Both the position numbers and the translations under genes were made by a program. Shown here piece by piece: positions 36,096 to 44,131 of a stretch of 64,000 nt of DNA. Under the pieces are notes generated by a model. The model saw nothing but the letters and a program-made list of their open reading frames with translations, did not search any database and had not been told where the DNA came from. Where the stretch lies: NCBI GenBank assembly GCA_041396125.1, contig JAWKZG010000004.1, positions 186,001 through 250,000 of the forward strand, given 5' to 3'. The stretch comes from JAWKZG01 sp041396125 (GTDB lineage Bacteria > Pseudomonadota > Gammaproteobacteria > Competibacterales > Competibacteraceae). Each line of letters opens with the position of its first letter. Position 1 is the stretch's first letter.

Positions 36096-36881
36096 ATGGG
36101 TTTACGAAAAAACGACAAGCTAAACCAACTACAACAGCTGATCCCGGAAGGAGTAGCCGTTCCCAGCACATGGCTATCCGCGAATGGCTATACCCCGCAG
36201 CTGGTTCGCAAATACGTGCAAAGCGGATGGCTCAAGGTTCTTGGCAGTCGTGTTTATGCCCGGCCCGGCGAAGCTGTTACCTGGGAAGGGGTAATACTCG
36301 GGCTACAAAAATTGGGCCAGATGCAACTCCACATCGGTGGGATCACCGCCCTCAATCGCCAGGGGTTGGCGCATTATCTTTCACTCAGCGGCGATGCTAC
36401 TGTCCATGTCTGGGGACAAGACAGACCACCCTCCTGGGTCGAGCAGGTTTACGTCAACGCACAGTGGTCCTTCCACCGCCGACGCCTTTTCACCCATGAC
36501 CCGGAGCAAGGCTGGGTAATGTTGCCAACGAAGGTGCGTGACTGGACATTACGGAGTTCTGCCCCCGAGCGCGCGATTCTTGAGGCGTTGAGCGAGGTGG
36601 ACGAAACCCCTTCATCGTTTTCGTTTACTGCCGAGTTGTTCGAAGGGCTGACCACACTGCGACCAGCTGTAGTGAATACCCTGTTGCAATCCTGCATTCA
36701 CAATAAGACAAAGCGCCTCTTTCTTTTTCTCGCCAATCACTACGCCTATCCATGGGTAAAGCGCATTGATATCGACGCGGTAGATCTCGGGCGAGGCAAG
36801 CGGATGGTCACTCGCAACGGAAAACTGGATAAGCGCTATCAGATAACAGTGCCGGAGGCGTTTTATGCTGGATCGAAGTAA
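36096..36881 (+). CDS. AbiEi-family antitoxin
   Basis: 261 residues. The N-terminal winged-helix (about 5-60, LNQLQQLIPEGVAVPSTWLSANGYTPQLVRKYVQSGWLKVLGSRVYARPGE) and the larger C-terminal domain with LGLQKLGQMQLHIGGITALNRQGLAHYL and SAPERAILEALSEV are typical of type IV AbiEi antitoxins, which repress transcription and neutralise a nucleotidyltransferase toxin. The gene overlaps the AbiEii-like remnant by 17 nt, as in intact pairs. The antitoxin is complete while its partner is not. Confidence 0.85.
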   Translation: MGLRKNDKLNQLQQLIPEGVAVPSTWLSANGYTPQLVRKYVQSGWLKVLGSRVYARPGEAVTWEGVILGLQKLGQMQLHIGGITALNRQGLAHYLSLSGDATVHVWGQDRPPSWVEQVYVNAQWSFHRRRLFTHDPEQGWVMLPTKVRDWTLRSSAPERAILEALSEVDETPSSFSFTAELFEGLTTLRPAVVNTLLQSCIHNKTKRLFLFLANHYAYPWVKRIDIDAVDLGRGKRMVTRNGKLDKRYQITVPEAFYAGSK

Positions 36882-37056
36882 TCCCTACTACCAACAGGTG
36901 GAGCTGATCATGCGCGTGCTACCGCTGATCGCCAGAGAATCTCAATTCGCGCTAAAGGGTGGCACAGCAATCAACCTCTTCGTGCGTGATCTGCCGCGCC
37001 TCTCAGTAGACATCGACCTTACCTATCTTCCTCTGGACAACAGAGGTCTGAGGTAA
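36865..37056 (+). pseudogene. AbiEii-family toxin, truncated after 63 residues
   Basis: The 63-residue product starts MLDRSNPYYQQVELIMRVLP and reaches the nucleotidyltransferase core GGTAINLF and VDIDLTYLP, then diverges and stops 11 codons later. Full AbiEii toxins have about 250-300 residues; the rest, including the Mg-binding and C-terminal helical region, is missing from the window, and the sequence passes straight into the 3' side of an SDR gene. The remaining piece has the GG and first aspartate motifs but can hardly be active. Confidence 0.85.
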
Positions 37057-37081
37057 GCTAATTTCAAATCGGTCTCAACAG

Positions 37082-37849
37082 CTATAAGGAATTAATGGAA
37101 TGCCCGCCATCTACGGTCAGTACGCTGCCGGTCATGTAGCGCCCGGCGTTTGAGGCCAGCAAGAGTAAAGGCCCGTCCAGATCGCTGAGCCGTCCGATCC
37201 GGCCCTGCGGAATGCGCTTGACCATTTTCAGGCCTGCTACGGTCTGGAAAAAACCCTGGTTGATTTCGGTTTCGATATAACCCGGCGCGAGCGCGTTGAC
37301 GCGAATATTATACGCTGTCAGTTCCAGCGCCATGGCACGGGTCAGCTGGGTCAGGCCGCCTTTGGAAGCAACATAGGCAGTCAACTGCTTGGCCACCCGG
37401 AAACCGGCAATAGACGCGGTATTGATGATGGAACCGCCGAGTCCGTGCTCGCTCATGTGCCGGGCGACGCTCTGCCCCACCAGATAAGCACCTTTCAGAT
37501 TGGTATCCAGCACACGGTCCCACTCGTCTTCGCTTTGTTCCAGAAAAGCCCGGGTCACCGCAATGCCGGCGTTATTGCATAAAATCGTGATCGGCCCCAG
37601 TTCGGTATGCGCAGCTTGCACCGCATGGTCCACGCTGGCCGCCTGGGTGACGTCCATACTGACCGCTATCGCACGCCGTCCGAGCGCCTGAATCTGCTCG
37701 GCAATCTGCTGACAGGGCTCGACCCGACGCGCCGCCAGCACCACATCGGCCCCGGCCTGCGCCAGTATCAGCGCAAAATGCCGCCCCAGGCCACTGGACG
37801 CACCAGTCACCAGCGCGATCTGGCCGCTAAGATCGAATACATTAGTCAT
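37082..37849 (-). CDS. SDR-family NAD(P)-dependent oxidoreductase
   Basis: 255 residues. Classical SDR: nucleotide-binding ALVTGASSGLGRHFALILAQAG (TGxxxGxG), LAARRVEP after the second strand suggests NADPH, NNAGIAV, the Ser in IINTASIAGF, and YVASKGGL with catalytic Tyr and Lys. C-terminal LTVDGGHS. Closest in pattern to gluconate 5-dehydrogenase or 3-oxoacyl-ACP reductase-like enzymes. It could belong functionally to the sugar-acid cluster (otnK/otnC) now separated by the AbiE relic. Confidence 0.92.
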   Translation of the reverse strand: MTNVFDLSGQIALVTGASSGLGRHFALILAQAGADVVLAARRVEPCQQIAEQIQALGRRAIAVSMDVTQAASVDHAVQAAHTELGPITILCNNAGIAVTRAFLEQSEDEWDRVLDTNLKGAYLVGQSVARHMSEHGLGGSIINTASIAGFRVAKQLTAYVASKGGLTQLTRAMALELTAYNIRVNALAPGYIETEINQGFFQTVAGLKMVKRIPQGRIGRLSDLDGPLLLLASNAGRYMTGSVLTVDGGHSINSL

Positions 37850-37961
37850 GCTGCAGTCCTCCGGGTCTGTGGCTTACTTGCTTTTATCATGTAGCCGTAT
37901 CTTAAGCCAAGCGCCGCCCAGCTACCACCAGCGAGGCCTATCCGCAGACGGGATACGGGGC

Positions 37962-38426
37962 TTATCCCGGCAGACCCGGCGGCCAGATACGGACATACAT
38001 CCAGGCACCCGCCAGGACAATGGGAATCGCCAGTGCGCCGACCATTCCCATCAGTGGAATAAGCGGCGTGTGGGGTACAACAATGGAAAAAGCCCTGTGT
38101 TCATCAATACCCGAATAAGCGCCCTGGCTATACTTCACCCGCCATTGCAAACTACGCCAGACCGCCGCCAGCACCGCAATAAACACCAGCACACACAACA
38201 AAATGCCAAGATGCGGAATAAATGGAAAAAACAGGCTGCTGGTCAATGTTTTACCCTGGATACCAACAACCAGCGGCACAAACAGAAACGCCTGCGAAGC
38301 AATCAACCAGTTCACCCGGGCGTTGATCAGATTAAGTTCAAACTGGATTTCACTGCGGATATAGCGGTAAACCTCATCGTTGTGGGGATTCCGCTCAATA
38401 AAGGTCGTGGACGGTTGGGGATTCAT
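37962..38426 (-). CDS. Small membrane protein, unknown
   Basis: I choose the ATG at 38426 (154 residues, MNPQPSTTFIERNPHNDEVYRYIRSE); an upstream extension to 38561 would overlap a decayed fragment. An N-terminal soluble helix precedes three or four membrane segments (WLIASQAFLFVPLVVGI, LGILLCVLVFIAVLAAVW and GMVGALAIPIVLAGAWMYV). No family recognised. Adjacent to the SDR gene (112-nt gap, same strand). Confidence 0.6.
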   Translation of the reverse strand: MNPQPSTTFIERNPHNDEVYRYIRSEIQFELNLINARVNWLIASQAFLFVPLVVGIQGKTLTSSLFFPFIPHLGILLCVLVFIAVLAAVWRSLQWRVKYSQGAYSGIDEHRAFSIVVPHTPLIPLMGMVGALAIPIVLAGAWMYVRIWPPGLPG

Positions 38427-38550
38427 ATTACTACTGCTCGAATTAATGTTAATGCGCGTGCATAAGGGTTGCGGATACGGTGAAGTACGCGGCCCCGGCA
38501 TTGGACTATGATATATGTTCTTGCGCTGCAGACCATCATGAGGAATCCCT

Positions 38551-38680
38551 ATGGCCATCACCTTTTCCGCTGATCATCCCGCCAGAAAATCGAACAGGCG
38601 GGTTTATGCCCGCTCAAAAAAGCCATCCCGCTGATCCAAAACGAAACCCACTGGCATACCTATGATGCTCATGTATCTGC
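38551..38680 (+). pseudogene. Decayed cupin-like gene fragment, copy A
   Basis: Starts MAITFSAD and, after a small deletion that shifts the frame, continues KKAIPLIQNETHWHTYDAHVSAGVVEHQ. It matches, base for base over long stretches, the fragments at 40091-40158 and 42806-43090. The HWH motif and later IIGMSVD of the other copy resemble small cupin-domain proteins. Frameshifted and truncated. Confidence 0.65.
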
Positions 38681-38701
38681 CGGTGTCGTCGAGCATCAAA
38701 G

Positions 38702-38749
38702 TAGTTGACACTATCATCTATATTGAATTATTGTTGATAGTGTCAACTA
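38702..38749. promoter_or_regulatory. 48-bp operator-like inverted repeat upstream of marR
   Basis: Two perfect 15-bp arms, TAGTTGACACTATCA at 38702-38716 and its complement at 38735-38749, separated by 18 nt of AT-rich sequence, ending 20 nt before the MarR start codon. TTGACA within the left arm looks like a -35 element, so a repressor bound here would cover the promoter. A likely self-operator of the MarR-family regulator. Confidence 0.75.
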
Positions 38750-38769
38750 TAAACAAAGCCTAAACCGAA

Positions 38770-39213
38770 ATGTCTAGCAGTCATCTCAGCGACACGCTGC
38801 ACCGTCTGGTGCATGCCTACAAATCCCACCTGCGCGCTGCAGTAGCGGAACGGGAGCTCGGGTTGCCGATCACTCATATTCGCGTACTCAAGGGTATCTG
38901 CAAAAACCCGCACTCCACCGCACACGCCATAGCTCAGCGTATGCAGCGGGACAAAGCGCAGATAACCCGAGTTCTGCAAGAGCTATTAAATGAAGGGCTG
39001 ATCGAAAAACGCCCCAACCCCGAGGATGGTCGCAGCCAATTGCTGCACCCCACCCCAAAAGGCCTTGCCGTTATGCAACAGCTGCAACAGGCGGAACAGG
39101 AAACAGCAGCCATTATGACTCGCAGCCTCACCGCATCCGAGCTGGAACTGTTTGCCGAACTGACTGCGCGCATGGTGGAAAACCTCACGACTCAATCTAA
39201 AGGAAACCCGTGA
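38770..39213 (+). CDS. MarR-family transcriptional regulator
   Basis: 147 residues with a winged helix: LPITHIRVLKGICKNPHSTAHAIAQRMQRDKAQITRVLQELLNEGLIEKRPNPEDGRSQLLHPTPKG. Flanking helices (LHRLVHAYKSHLRAAV and ELFAELTARMVENL) form the dimer interface. It is followed one base later by the siderophore-interacting protein gene and preceded by the long inverted repeat, so it likely represses both itself and that gene, perhaps in response to a siderophore, metal or aromatic ligand. Confidence 0.9.
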   Translation: MSSSHLSDTLHRLVHAYKSHLRAAVAERELGLPITHIRVLKGICKNPHSTAHAIAQRMQRDKAQITRVLQELLNEGLIEKRPNPEDGRSQLLHPTPKGLAVMQQLQQAEQETAAIMTRSLTASELELFAELTARMVENLTTQSKGNP

Positions 39214-39214
39214 A

Positions 39215-39964
39215 ATGCCAAGACCAGCCCCGAGAGAACTAGACGTCATCCGCAGCCGCTATATCACGCCGCATATGTTGCGCGTCACCCTGGGTGGAGA
39301 AGGCCTGAAGGGTTTTCCCGAAGAGCAGGAAAGTGCCTATGTAAAATTGCTGTTTGAACAGGCGGAAGGTCAGCGCCCGCTGATGCGCACGTATACCATT
39401 CGCCACCAGCGGGAACAGGAAATCGACATCGACTTTGTGCTGCACGACCACCCCGGCCCTGCCGGCGCCTGGGCATTACAGGCAAAACCCGGTCAGCGCA
39501 TCCGCGTTGGTGGCCCTGGTGGACGCAAACGGATCAACCCGGAGGGAGACTGGTTGCTGCTGTTGGGCGATATGACCGCATTGCCAGCCATCAGCGTCAA
39601 TCTGGAACAGCTGCCTGAGCACGCCAGGGGGCACGCCATTATTGAAATAACCGACGAGGCCGACCGTCAATTACTGTCGTGCCCGCCGAATCTGAAGATC
39701 CAGTGGGTAGTGAATCGGAATCCGGAATCCCCCGGTGCGGCAATAATTGAAACCCTGTCTGCGCTGCCCTGGGAAGCAGGCAGCCCTTCAGTCTGGTGCG
39801 CCTGCGAGTTTTCCGCCATGCGCCAGCTGCGGGAATTTTTCCGTAACGAGCGACCGGTGGAGCCAAAACGCCGGTATATTTCCAGCTACTGGAAATATGG
39901 TCTCAGCGAAGACCAGCACAAAGTGGTGAAAAGAGAAGATGAGGAATCGGTGGCCATAACCTGA
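39215..39964 (+). CDS. Siderophore-interacting protein (FAD-dependent ferric reductase)
   Basis: 249 residues of the SIP family, related to ViuB/YqjH: FAD-binding barrel with SRYITPHMLRVTLGGEGLKGF and LMRTYTIRHQREQEIDIDFVLHDHPGPAGAWALQAKPGQRIRVGGPGG, then the NAD(P)H-binding half with DWLLLLGDMTALPAISVNLEQL and the late WCACEFSAMRQLREFFRNER and SSYWKYGLSEDQH. Reduces ferric siderophores in the cytoplasm to release iron. The start follows AAAGGAAACCCGTGAA, one base after the marR stop. Confidence 0.92.
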   Translation: MPRPAPRELDVIRSRYITPHMLRVTLGGEGLKGFPEEQESAYVKLLFEQAEGQRPLMRTYTIRHQREQEIDIDFVLHDHPGPAGAWALQAKPGQRIRVGGPGGRKRINPEGDWLLLLGDMTALPAISVNLEQLPEHARGHAIIEITDEADRQLLSCPPNLKIQWVVNRNPESPGAAIIETLSALPWEAGSPSVWCACEFSAMRQLREFFRNERPVEPKRRYISSYWKYGLSEDQHKVVKREDEESVAIT

Positions 39965-40090
39965 ATAATCCGGAACAGGCACTGATAAAAGATTTCGAGC
40001 ATAACCCTGCTTGAATCCTCAGCGGATTGTTTGCCCTCTCGATTTCTGTGGCAGCCGCCGTGGAATAGGGATTTTCAGGCACGGTTATAA

Positions 40091-40158
40091 CCATATTTTC
40101 CGCTGACCATTTGGCTTCCAAGACAGAAACGCGCCAGGAAATCGAACAGGCTGGATTG
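40091..40158 (+). pseudogene. Decayed cupin-like gene fragment, copy B
   Basis: Contains TTTTCCGCTGACCATTTGGC and CGCCAGGAAATCGAACAGGC, matching copy A (38551) and copy C (42806) in the same orientation. It holds only the N-terminal coding part and ends abruptly. It lies in the 252-nt gap after the siderophore-interacting protein gene; nothing else is seen there. Confidence 0.6.
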
Positions 40159-40216
40159 ACGCAGCGGTCAATCTTCTTGCTCACTGTTTCAAACAAAAAA
40201 ATTATTGGAGCATTTA

Positions 40217-41077
40217 TTGGACAATACCAGAGGCAGTATTTTTATGACACTTGCAATGGCCGCATTTGCCATTGAAGACATGTTAATTAAAGCTGCTGCG
40301 AGCACGGTTGCTATTGGCTTAATTTTAGCGCTATTTGGTTTAGGCGGCATGCTGATATTTATATTATTAACCTGGAAAAGAGGAGAAGTTGTTCTTCATC
40401 CAGCAATTTCATCGCGCCCTGTATTAATGCGTGCTGGCTGCGAAGTGATTGCACGGTTAACTTTTGCATTAGCAATCACCTTAACGGCATTATCGAGTGC
40501 TTCAGCTATTCTTCAGGCTACGCCTTTAATCGCGATAATAGGCGCTGCATTTTTCTTCGGGGAACGCGTCGGACTGAAGCGATGGCTTGCAGTTTCAGTA
40601 GGCTTTGTTGGGGTATTAATGATTATCCGCCCTGGGCTTGACAGTTTTGAAGCAACATCATTATTTGCAGTTATTGCCACACTAGGCTTTGCCGGACGCG
40701 ATTTAGCAACCCGCGCTGCACCCATGGTGTTATCCAATATGCAGCTAGGCGTGTATGGTTTTTTTGTATTAATACCTACTGGGTTGGCTATGCTGCTCTA
40801 TAGTGGAGAATCCGTACACCTTGATTGGATCGCCAGTACGCAAATTGCCGGTGCAATACTTTTTGGCGTTATAGCCTATTATGCGCTAACAATTGCCATG
40901 CGAACTGGCGATGTATCGGTTGTATCGCCTTTCCGTTATACCCGTTTATTATTTGCATTAATTATAGGGGTATCCGTATTTGGCGAAAACCCGGATATAA
41001 TGACTTTATTAGGCAGCCTGCTCATCGTACTGAGTGGTGGTTACACGCTGATCCAAAGTCGTAGCACTTATACATGA
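40217..41077 (+). CDS. DMT-superfamily (EamA) transporter
   Basis: 286 residues, ten hydrophobic segments, two EamA repeats. I place the start at the TTG at 40217 since GGAG at 40207-40210 is spaced six bases from it and MDNTRGSIFMTLAMAAF is a common start in this family; ATG at 40244 is an alternative. Repeat 1 ends at GVLMIIRPG and repeat 2 has SVFGENPDIMTLLGSLLIVLSGGY. Codon use is clearly more AT-rich (many TTA, ATT, GCA) than in neighbouring genes, suggesting recent acquisition. Exporter of metabolites or amino acids; substrate unknown. Confidence 0.88.
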   Translation: MDNTRGSIFMTLAMAAFAIEDMLIKAAASTVAIGLILALFGLGGMLIFILLTWKRGEVVLHPAISSRPVLMRAGCEVIARLTFALAITLTALSSASAILQATPLIAIIGAAFFFGERVGLKRWLAVSVGFVGVLMIIRPGLDSFEATSLFAVIATLGFAGRDLATRAAPMVLSNMQLGVYGFFVLIPTGLAMLLYSGESVHLDWIASTQIAGAILFGVIAYYALTIAMRTGDVSVVSPFRYTRLLFALIIGVSVFGENPDIMTLLGSLLIVLSGGYTLIQSRSTYT

Positions 41078-41100
41078 CGCAAACCTATCTACATTATGTA

Positions 41101-41490
41101 TTAGGGTTGCTGGACTGCACATTTTGTAAGGTCTTTTGATTTCTTAATGAATTTGTCGTCGAAGGTTTTGAAGGTTTTAGTGTTTTGACTTAAAGCCAAA
41201 TGGAATGCATCTGCAAAATCCAAGCCCTGCTCATGCCATGAGATTGCTTGAAAAACCGTTAATTCATTTGATAGGTTGATATTGGGAAGACCAAATAACT
41301 TTCGAAATGCGTTACAGATTTCATTGGGTTCAAACTCGTACGCAAAGCGCAGTACCCATTCTGTTTCTAAAATAACCGTATCGGGTATATAGATTTCCTC
41401 GGTTTCAAACAGCTTCCGGCTGGCACTGTACTGTTTAACATCATCCTTAGTTAAAAGACGGACAATAATATTGGTGTCAATTGCTATCAC
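41101..41490 (-). CDS. vapC: VapC-family PIN-domain ribonuclease toxin
   Basis: 129 residues. Acidic active-site residues are visible: MIAIDTNIIVRLL (Asp5), DTVILETEWVLRFAYEF (Glu), and HEQGLDFADAFHLALS (two Asp). Final core TFDDKFIKK. VapC toxins cleave tRNA or rRNA. The start overlaps the antitoxin gene end by 14 nt, the standard vapBC layout. Confidence 0.9.
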   Translation of the reverse strand: MIAIDTNIIVRLLTKDDVKQYSASRKLFETEEIYIPDTVILETEWVLRFAYEFEPNEICNAFRKLFGLPNINLSNELTVFQAISWHEQGLDFADAFHLALSQNTKTFKTFDDKFIKKSKDLTKCAVQQP

Positions 41491-41740
41491 GCCAAGCCTT
41501 TTTTGCTGCTTGTTTCATTGCCTTCTGGATGTCCTCCTCCGTTTTTTCTGGGCCGCTGTAATGTAAGCACCCGGCGACATCAGATAGGCTGGTTCGCTCA
41601 AAAACAGCTTTAGGCTTAAGCAGTATTCCATCTTCAAATTCAATGACTTGCAATTCAGTACCAACCTCCCAGTGATGAGATTCTCTGATATGCTTAGGTA
41701 TGATGACCTGACCCTTACTGGATAATTTGGTCGTTTCCAT
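41477..41740 (-). CDS. vapB: VapB/AbrB-type antitoxin
   Basis: 87 residues from the ATG at 41740 (METTKLSSKGQVIIPKHIRE), a swapped-hairpin AbrB/MazE DNA-binding start; the longer in-frame start at 41875 adds residues not found in the family. The middle GTELQVIEFEDGILLKPKAVFERTSLSDVAGCLHYSG matches PIN-associated antitoxins, and the acidic C-terminus would fill the toxin site. Probably represses its own promoter just upstream. Confidence 0.87.
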   Translation of the reverse strand: METTKLSSKGQVIIPKHIRESHHWEVGTELQVIEFEDGILLKPKAVFERTSLSDVAGCLHYSGPEKTEEDIQKAMKQAAKKAWRDSN

Positions 41741-41988
41741 TGCTGCCACTCTTGCGGGTAAGATAAAAGTAAGACTAGAACGGGCTGTTTCAGCTGTCAA
41801 TAGTGGTTTCGCCAGTTTCCGAAGTTGTCGAATTCCAAAGCTGTCGGACAGGATACCGTCACACGATACGTTCAATCGATGTTTGCGCAGCGCTTCCCGA
41901 AGGAGCTTTAGAACTGTTTTTGAAACAGCGCTTTAATAGTCAGACATGATGAATTTATTTATGACCAATACGAATCAAAGGCATCCAA

Positions 41989-42615
41989 ATGATTGATCAA
42001 CAAACCTTAATCACCTATCTGGCGATACTGCTGGGTTTCGTTTTTATTCCTGGACCTGCCGTATTGCTAACGCTTGCTCGTGCCAGCAGTTCCGGCGCAC
42101 GAATTGGTCTGGCAACCGGTCTTGGCATTGCTGTTGGGGATATTCTGCATACCTTGTTGACTGTGGTGGGTATCTCTGCGGTCATACTGGCATCCGCGTT
42201 ACTCTTTAGTATCGTGAAGTATCTGGGTGCGGCCTATCTGGTGTATCTGGGCCTGAAAGCCATATTTGAAAAAACGGATTCAGCTGTACCAGGCACCAAA
42301 CATGTTCTGGACACCACAACCGCATTTCGACAAGCGATTATTATCGAATTTTTGAATCCCAAGTCAGCTATGTTTTTCCTGGCTTTTTTACCGCAATTTG
42401 TTAATCCTGAGAATGGGTCTGTGGCGCTTCAATTAATAACACTCGGATTGCTATTCGTTCTTATGGGCCTTGTAAGCACGGTGACGGTCGCACTGAGTGC
42501 AGGTCATATTGGCAAGTTCCTGCGCCGTAACCCAGTCGTCATGCGTTGGCAAAACAAAGCGGTAGGCAGCATATTTTGTGGTCTCGGCGTACGACTTGCG
42601 CTACAGGAGAAATAA
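41989..42615 (+). CDS. LysE-family translocator (RhtB-like)
   Basis: 208 residues, six membrane segments. Family start YLAILLGFVFIPGPAVLLTLARASSSGARIGLATGLGIAVGD and later FLNPKSAMFFLAFLPQFVNP are diagnostic for LysE/RhtB amino-acid exporters. Monocistronic, preceded by about 110 nt. Substrate likely a neutral amino acid or homoserine lactone-like compound, not readable here. Confidence 0.9.
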   Translation: MIDQQTLITYLAILLGFVFIPGPAVLLTLARASSSGARIGLATGLGIAVGDILHTLLTVVGISAVILASALLFSIVKYLGAAYLVYLGLKAIFEKTDSAVPGTKHVLDTTTAFRQAIIIEFLNPKSAMFFLAFLPQFVNPENGSVALQLITLGLLFVLMGLVSTVTVALSAGHIGKFLRRNPVVMRWQNKAVGSIFCGLGVRLALQEK

Positions 42616-42654
42616 ACCTGTTAACGTCCTGGAGTCCAGTGCCACAGCTCTTGA

Positions 42655-42730
42655 ACGTTCGCTGTCTACAATATCTTCGTGGATATGCATTGCCAGCGGC
42701 AGACCTGAAATAATCTCCCGCGAGCGGCCC
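42655..42730 (-). pseudogene. Fragment of a flavin reductase gene
   Basis: Reads GRSREIISGLPLAMHIHEDIVDSER on the minus strand, matching GRSREVILGLVLAVHIREDIVDSER in the complete flavin reductase gene at 47376-48014. Nothing of the rest is present. About 75 bp long, in the gap after the LysE-family gene. Confidence 0.75.
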
Positions 42731-42753
42731 GACTTGCGCACTACATGCTGAAA

Positions 42754-42787
42754 AATCCCCCTCAATCTCCCTTTTTCAAAGGGGGAA
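42754..42787. repeat. C-rich/G-rich inverted repeat element, copy 1
   Basis: AAATCCCCCT...CCCTTTTT then CAAAGGGGGA, an imperfect hairpin. Similar sequence follows the frameshifted binding-protein gene at about 50426-50495, so this is a dispersed intergenic repeat. Confidence 0.6.
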
Positions 42788-42802
42788 GCGGGAGTTATTG
42801 TT

Positions 42803-43093
42803 GTGTTTGTCACCTTTTCCGCTGACTATTTTGCCTCGGAAGCAGAAGCACGCCAGGAAATCGAACCGGCTGGATTATGGCTGCTCAAAAAAGCCATCTT
42901 ACCAACTCGAAACGAAATCTACTGGCATGCGTATATCTGTTCCCAAGGCTCGAAAGTCTTTGCGCCTGCACGGGAACTGCACTTCGAAATGCGCGATAGC
43001 TTCACTGTAATAATAGGCATGTCGGTTGATCTGGTTTGGGTCAGTCAGCCGAGTTTGCGCCGACCGGAAGAACTCATTGCGTTGGGTCAGTAG
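42803..43093 (+). pseudogene. Cupin-like gene with internal deletion, copy C
   Basis: A 96-residue open frame from a GTG start, beginning FVTFSADYFASEAEARQEIE and ending GMSVDLVWVSQPSLRRPEEL. It is the longest of three related copies. Compared with the HWH-containing copy A, the first metal motif is altered (EIYWHAYICSQGSKVF) and the middle of a small cupin domain seems absent, joining motif 1 directly to FAPARELHFEMRDSFTVIIGMS. Probably a non-functional remnant; a short working protein cannot be excluded. Confidence 0.5.
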
Positions 43094-43321
43094 CTCGCAG
43101 GGTTAGCTGGACAGCGTGGATAGATAGCAGAGGTAGAAAACGTGCGCTATGCTTGAATTAGCTATAAATCCATGTTGGGCTTTTTTAGTATTGAACAGCC
43201 CTGACGACCGATGAAGTAAGAAAATGTAGGAAATGATTTCAGCGAATACCGATCCAGGTGCTTTGCTATCTTTAATCTTCATAGAGCAACCGAATACTTA
43301 ACAGAGGAGGAATGATTCTTC

Positions 43322-44131
43322 GTGGAGCACGGCACACATAACGCTGAAGGCGATAAAGTTGATAAGGCAAACGAGTTGCCTTCCGTCGATGATGCCAAGC
43401 CGTTGGAGGAAGGTGGGCCTATCGCGCGGAGAGGATTTAATTATCAGGACGAGATCGCCGTCAGTTTCCTACTGGATATGATAGAAGACCAATCCATCCT
43501 CAAGATACATTGCGAGACGCATGACGATATTCTCATTGTTCGGGCTACCAAAGATGCAAGCCAGAATTGCGCCGAGTATGTGCAGGTCAAAGCGACAGAG
43601 CCCAATCAGCTCTGGACAGTCGCTACTTTATGTCAAAGAACGGCTGGGAAAGGGGGTACTTCCGTTCTCGAAAAGTCGCTCGCTCATGATCGCCATAAAG
43701 AGCTGTCACGCTTTCGTATTCTCACTCTTCGGCAGGTTTCAGCTGATCTAAAAATTCTCACTTACCCGGTTGGATCTATTGGTAGAGAGTCAGGTTGTGA
43801 TGGCCTGAAAACTCTAAAGGCTGCTATCGACAAAAAGCATCCTGGCCTACTGTCCCCGAAGGGCAATGACTGTTCTTTTTGGCTAGATAATTGCCACTGG
43901 GACGTGCGTCATAATATGGAAGATATTCGCAACTGTAACAAACTCCGCGTATTCCAGATCAGTTCTGCTCATAAGAATACTTTGCTACCAGATGCCATCG
44001 ATTCGCTTCTTGATGATATGCGTTTATGGGTAAAAAAAGCCGGTGCAGCGAGCTGGGATACGGACCGAGATAAGAAGATCATTACACGAGAACAGCTCCT
44101 TACATGGTGGGAGCAAGGATTACGGAATTGA
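43322..44131 (+). CDS. DUF4297/Cap4-type nuclease, N-terminal part of Lamassu LmuA-like effector
   Basis: 269 residues from a GTG 11 nt after AGGAGG (43305-43310). The DUF4297 nuclease core of Cap4/LmuA proteins is visible: GGPIARRGFNYQDEIAVSFLLDMI, ETHDDILIVRAT and the PD-(D/E)XK lysine in CAEYVQVKATEPNQLW. The frame ends REQLLTWWEQGLRN, and a second frame starting 28 nt before this stop continues ITELTSAGEASGGKLTRKMKAA, as expected of the C-terminal half of one protein of about 400 residues. I therefore see a frameshift near 44115 in lmuA. If real, the nuclease lacks its partner-binding half. Lamassu effectors kill or arrest phage-infected cells by DNA cleavage. Confidence 0.75.
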   Translation: MEHGTHNAEGDKVDKANELPSVDDAKPLEEGGPIARRGFNYQDEIAVSFLLDMIEDQSILKIHCETHDDILIVRATKDASQNCAEYVQVKATEPNQLWTVATLCQRTAGKGGTSVLEKSLAHDRHKELSRFRILTLRQVSADLKILTYPVGSIGRESGCDGLKTLKAAIDKKHPGLLSPKGNDCSFWLDNCHWDVRHNMEDIRNCNKLRVFQISSAHKNTLLPDAIDSLLDDMRLWVKKAGAASWDTDRDKKIITREQLLTWWEQGLRN

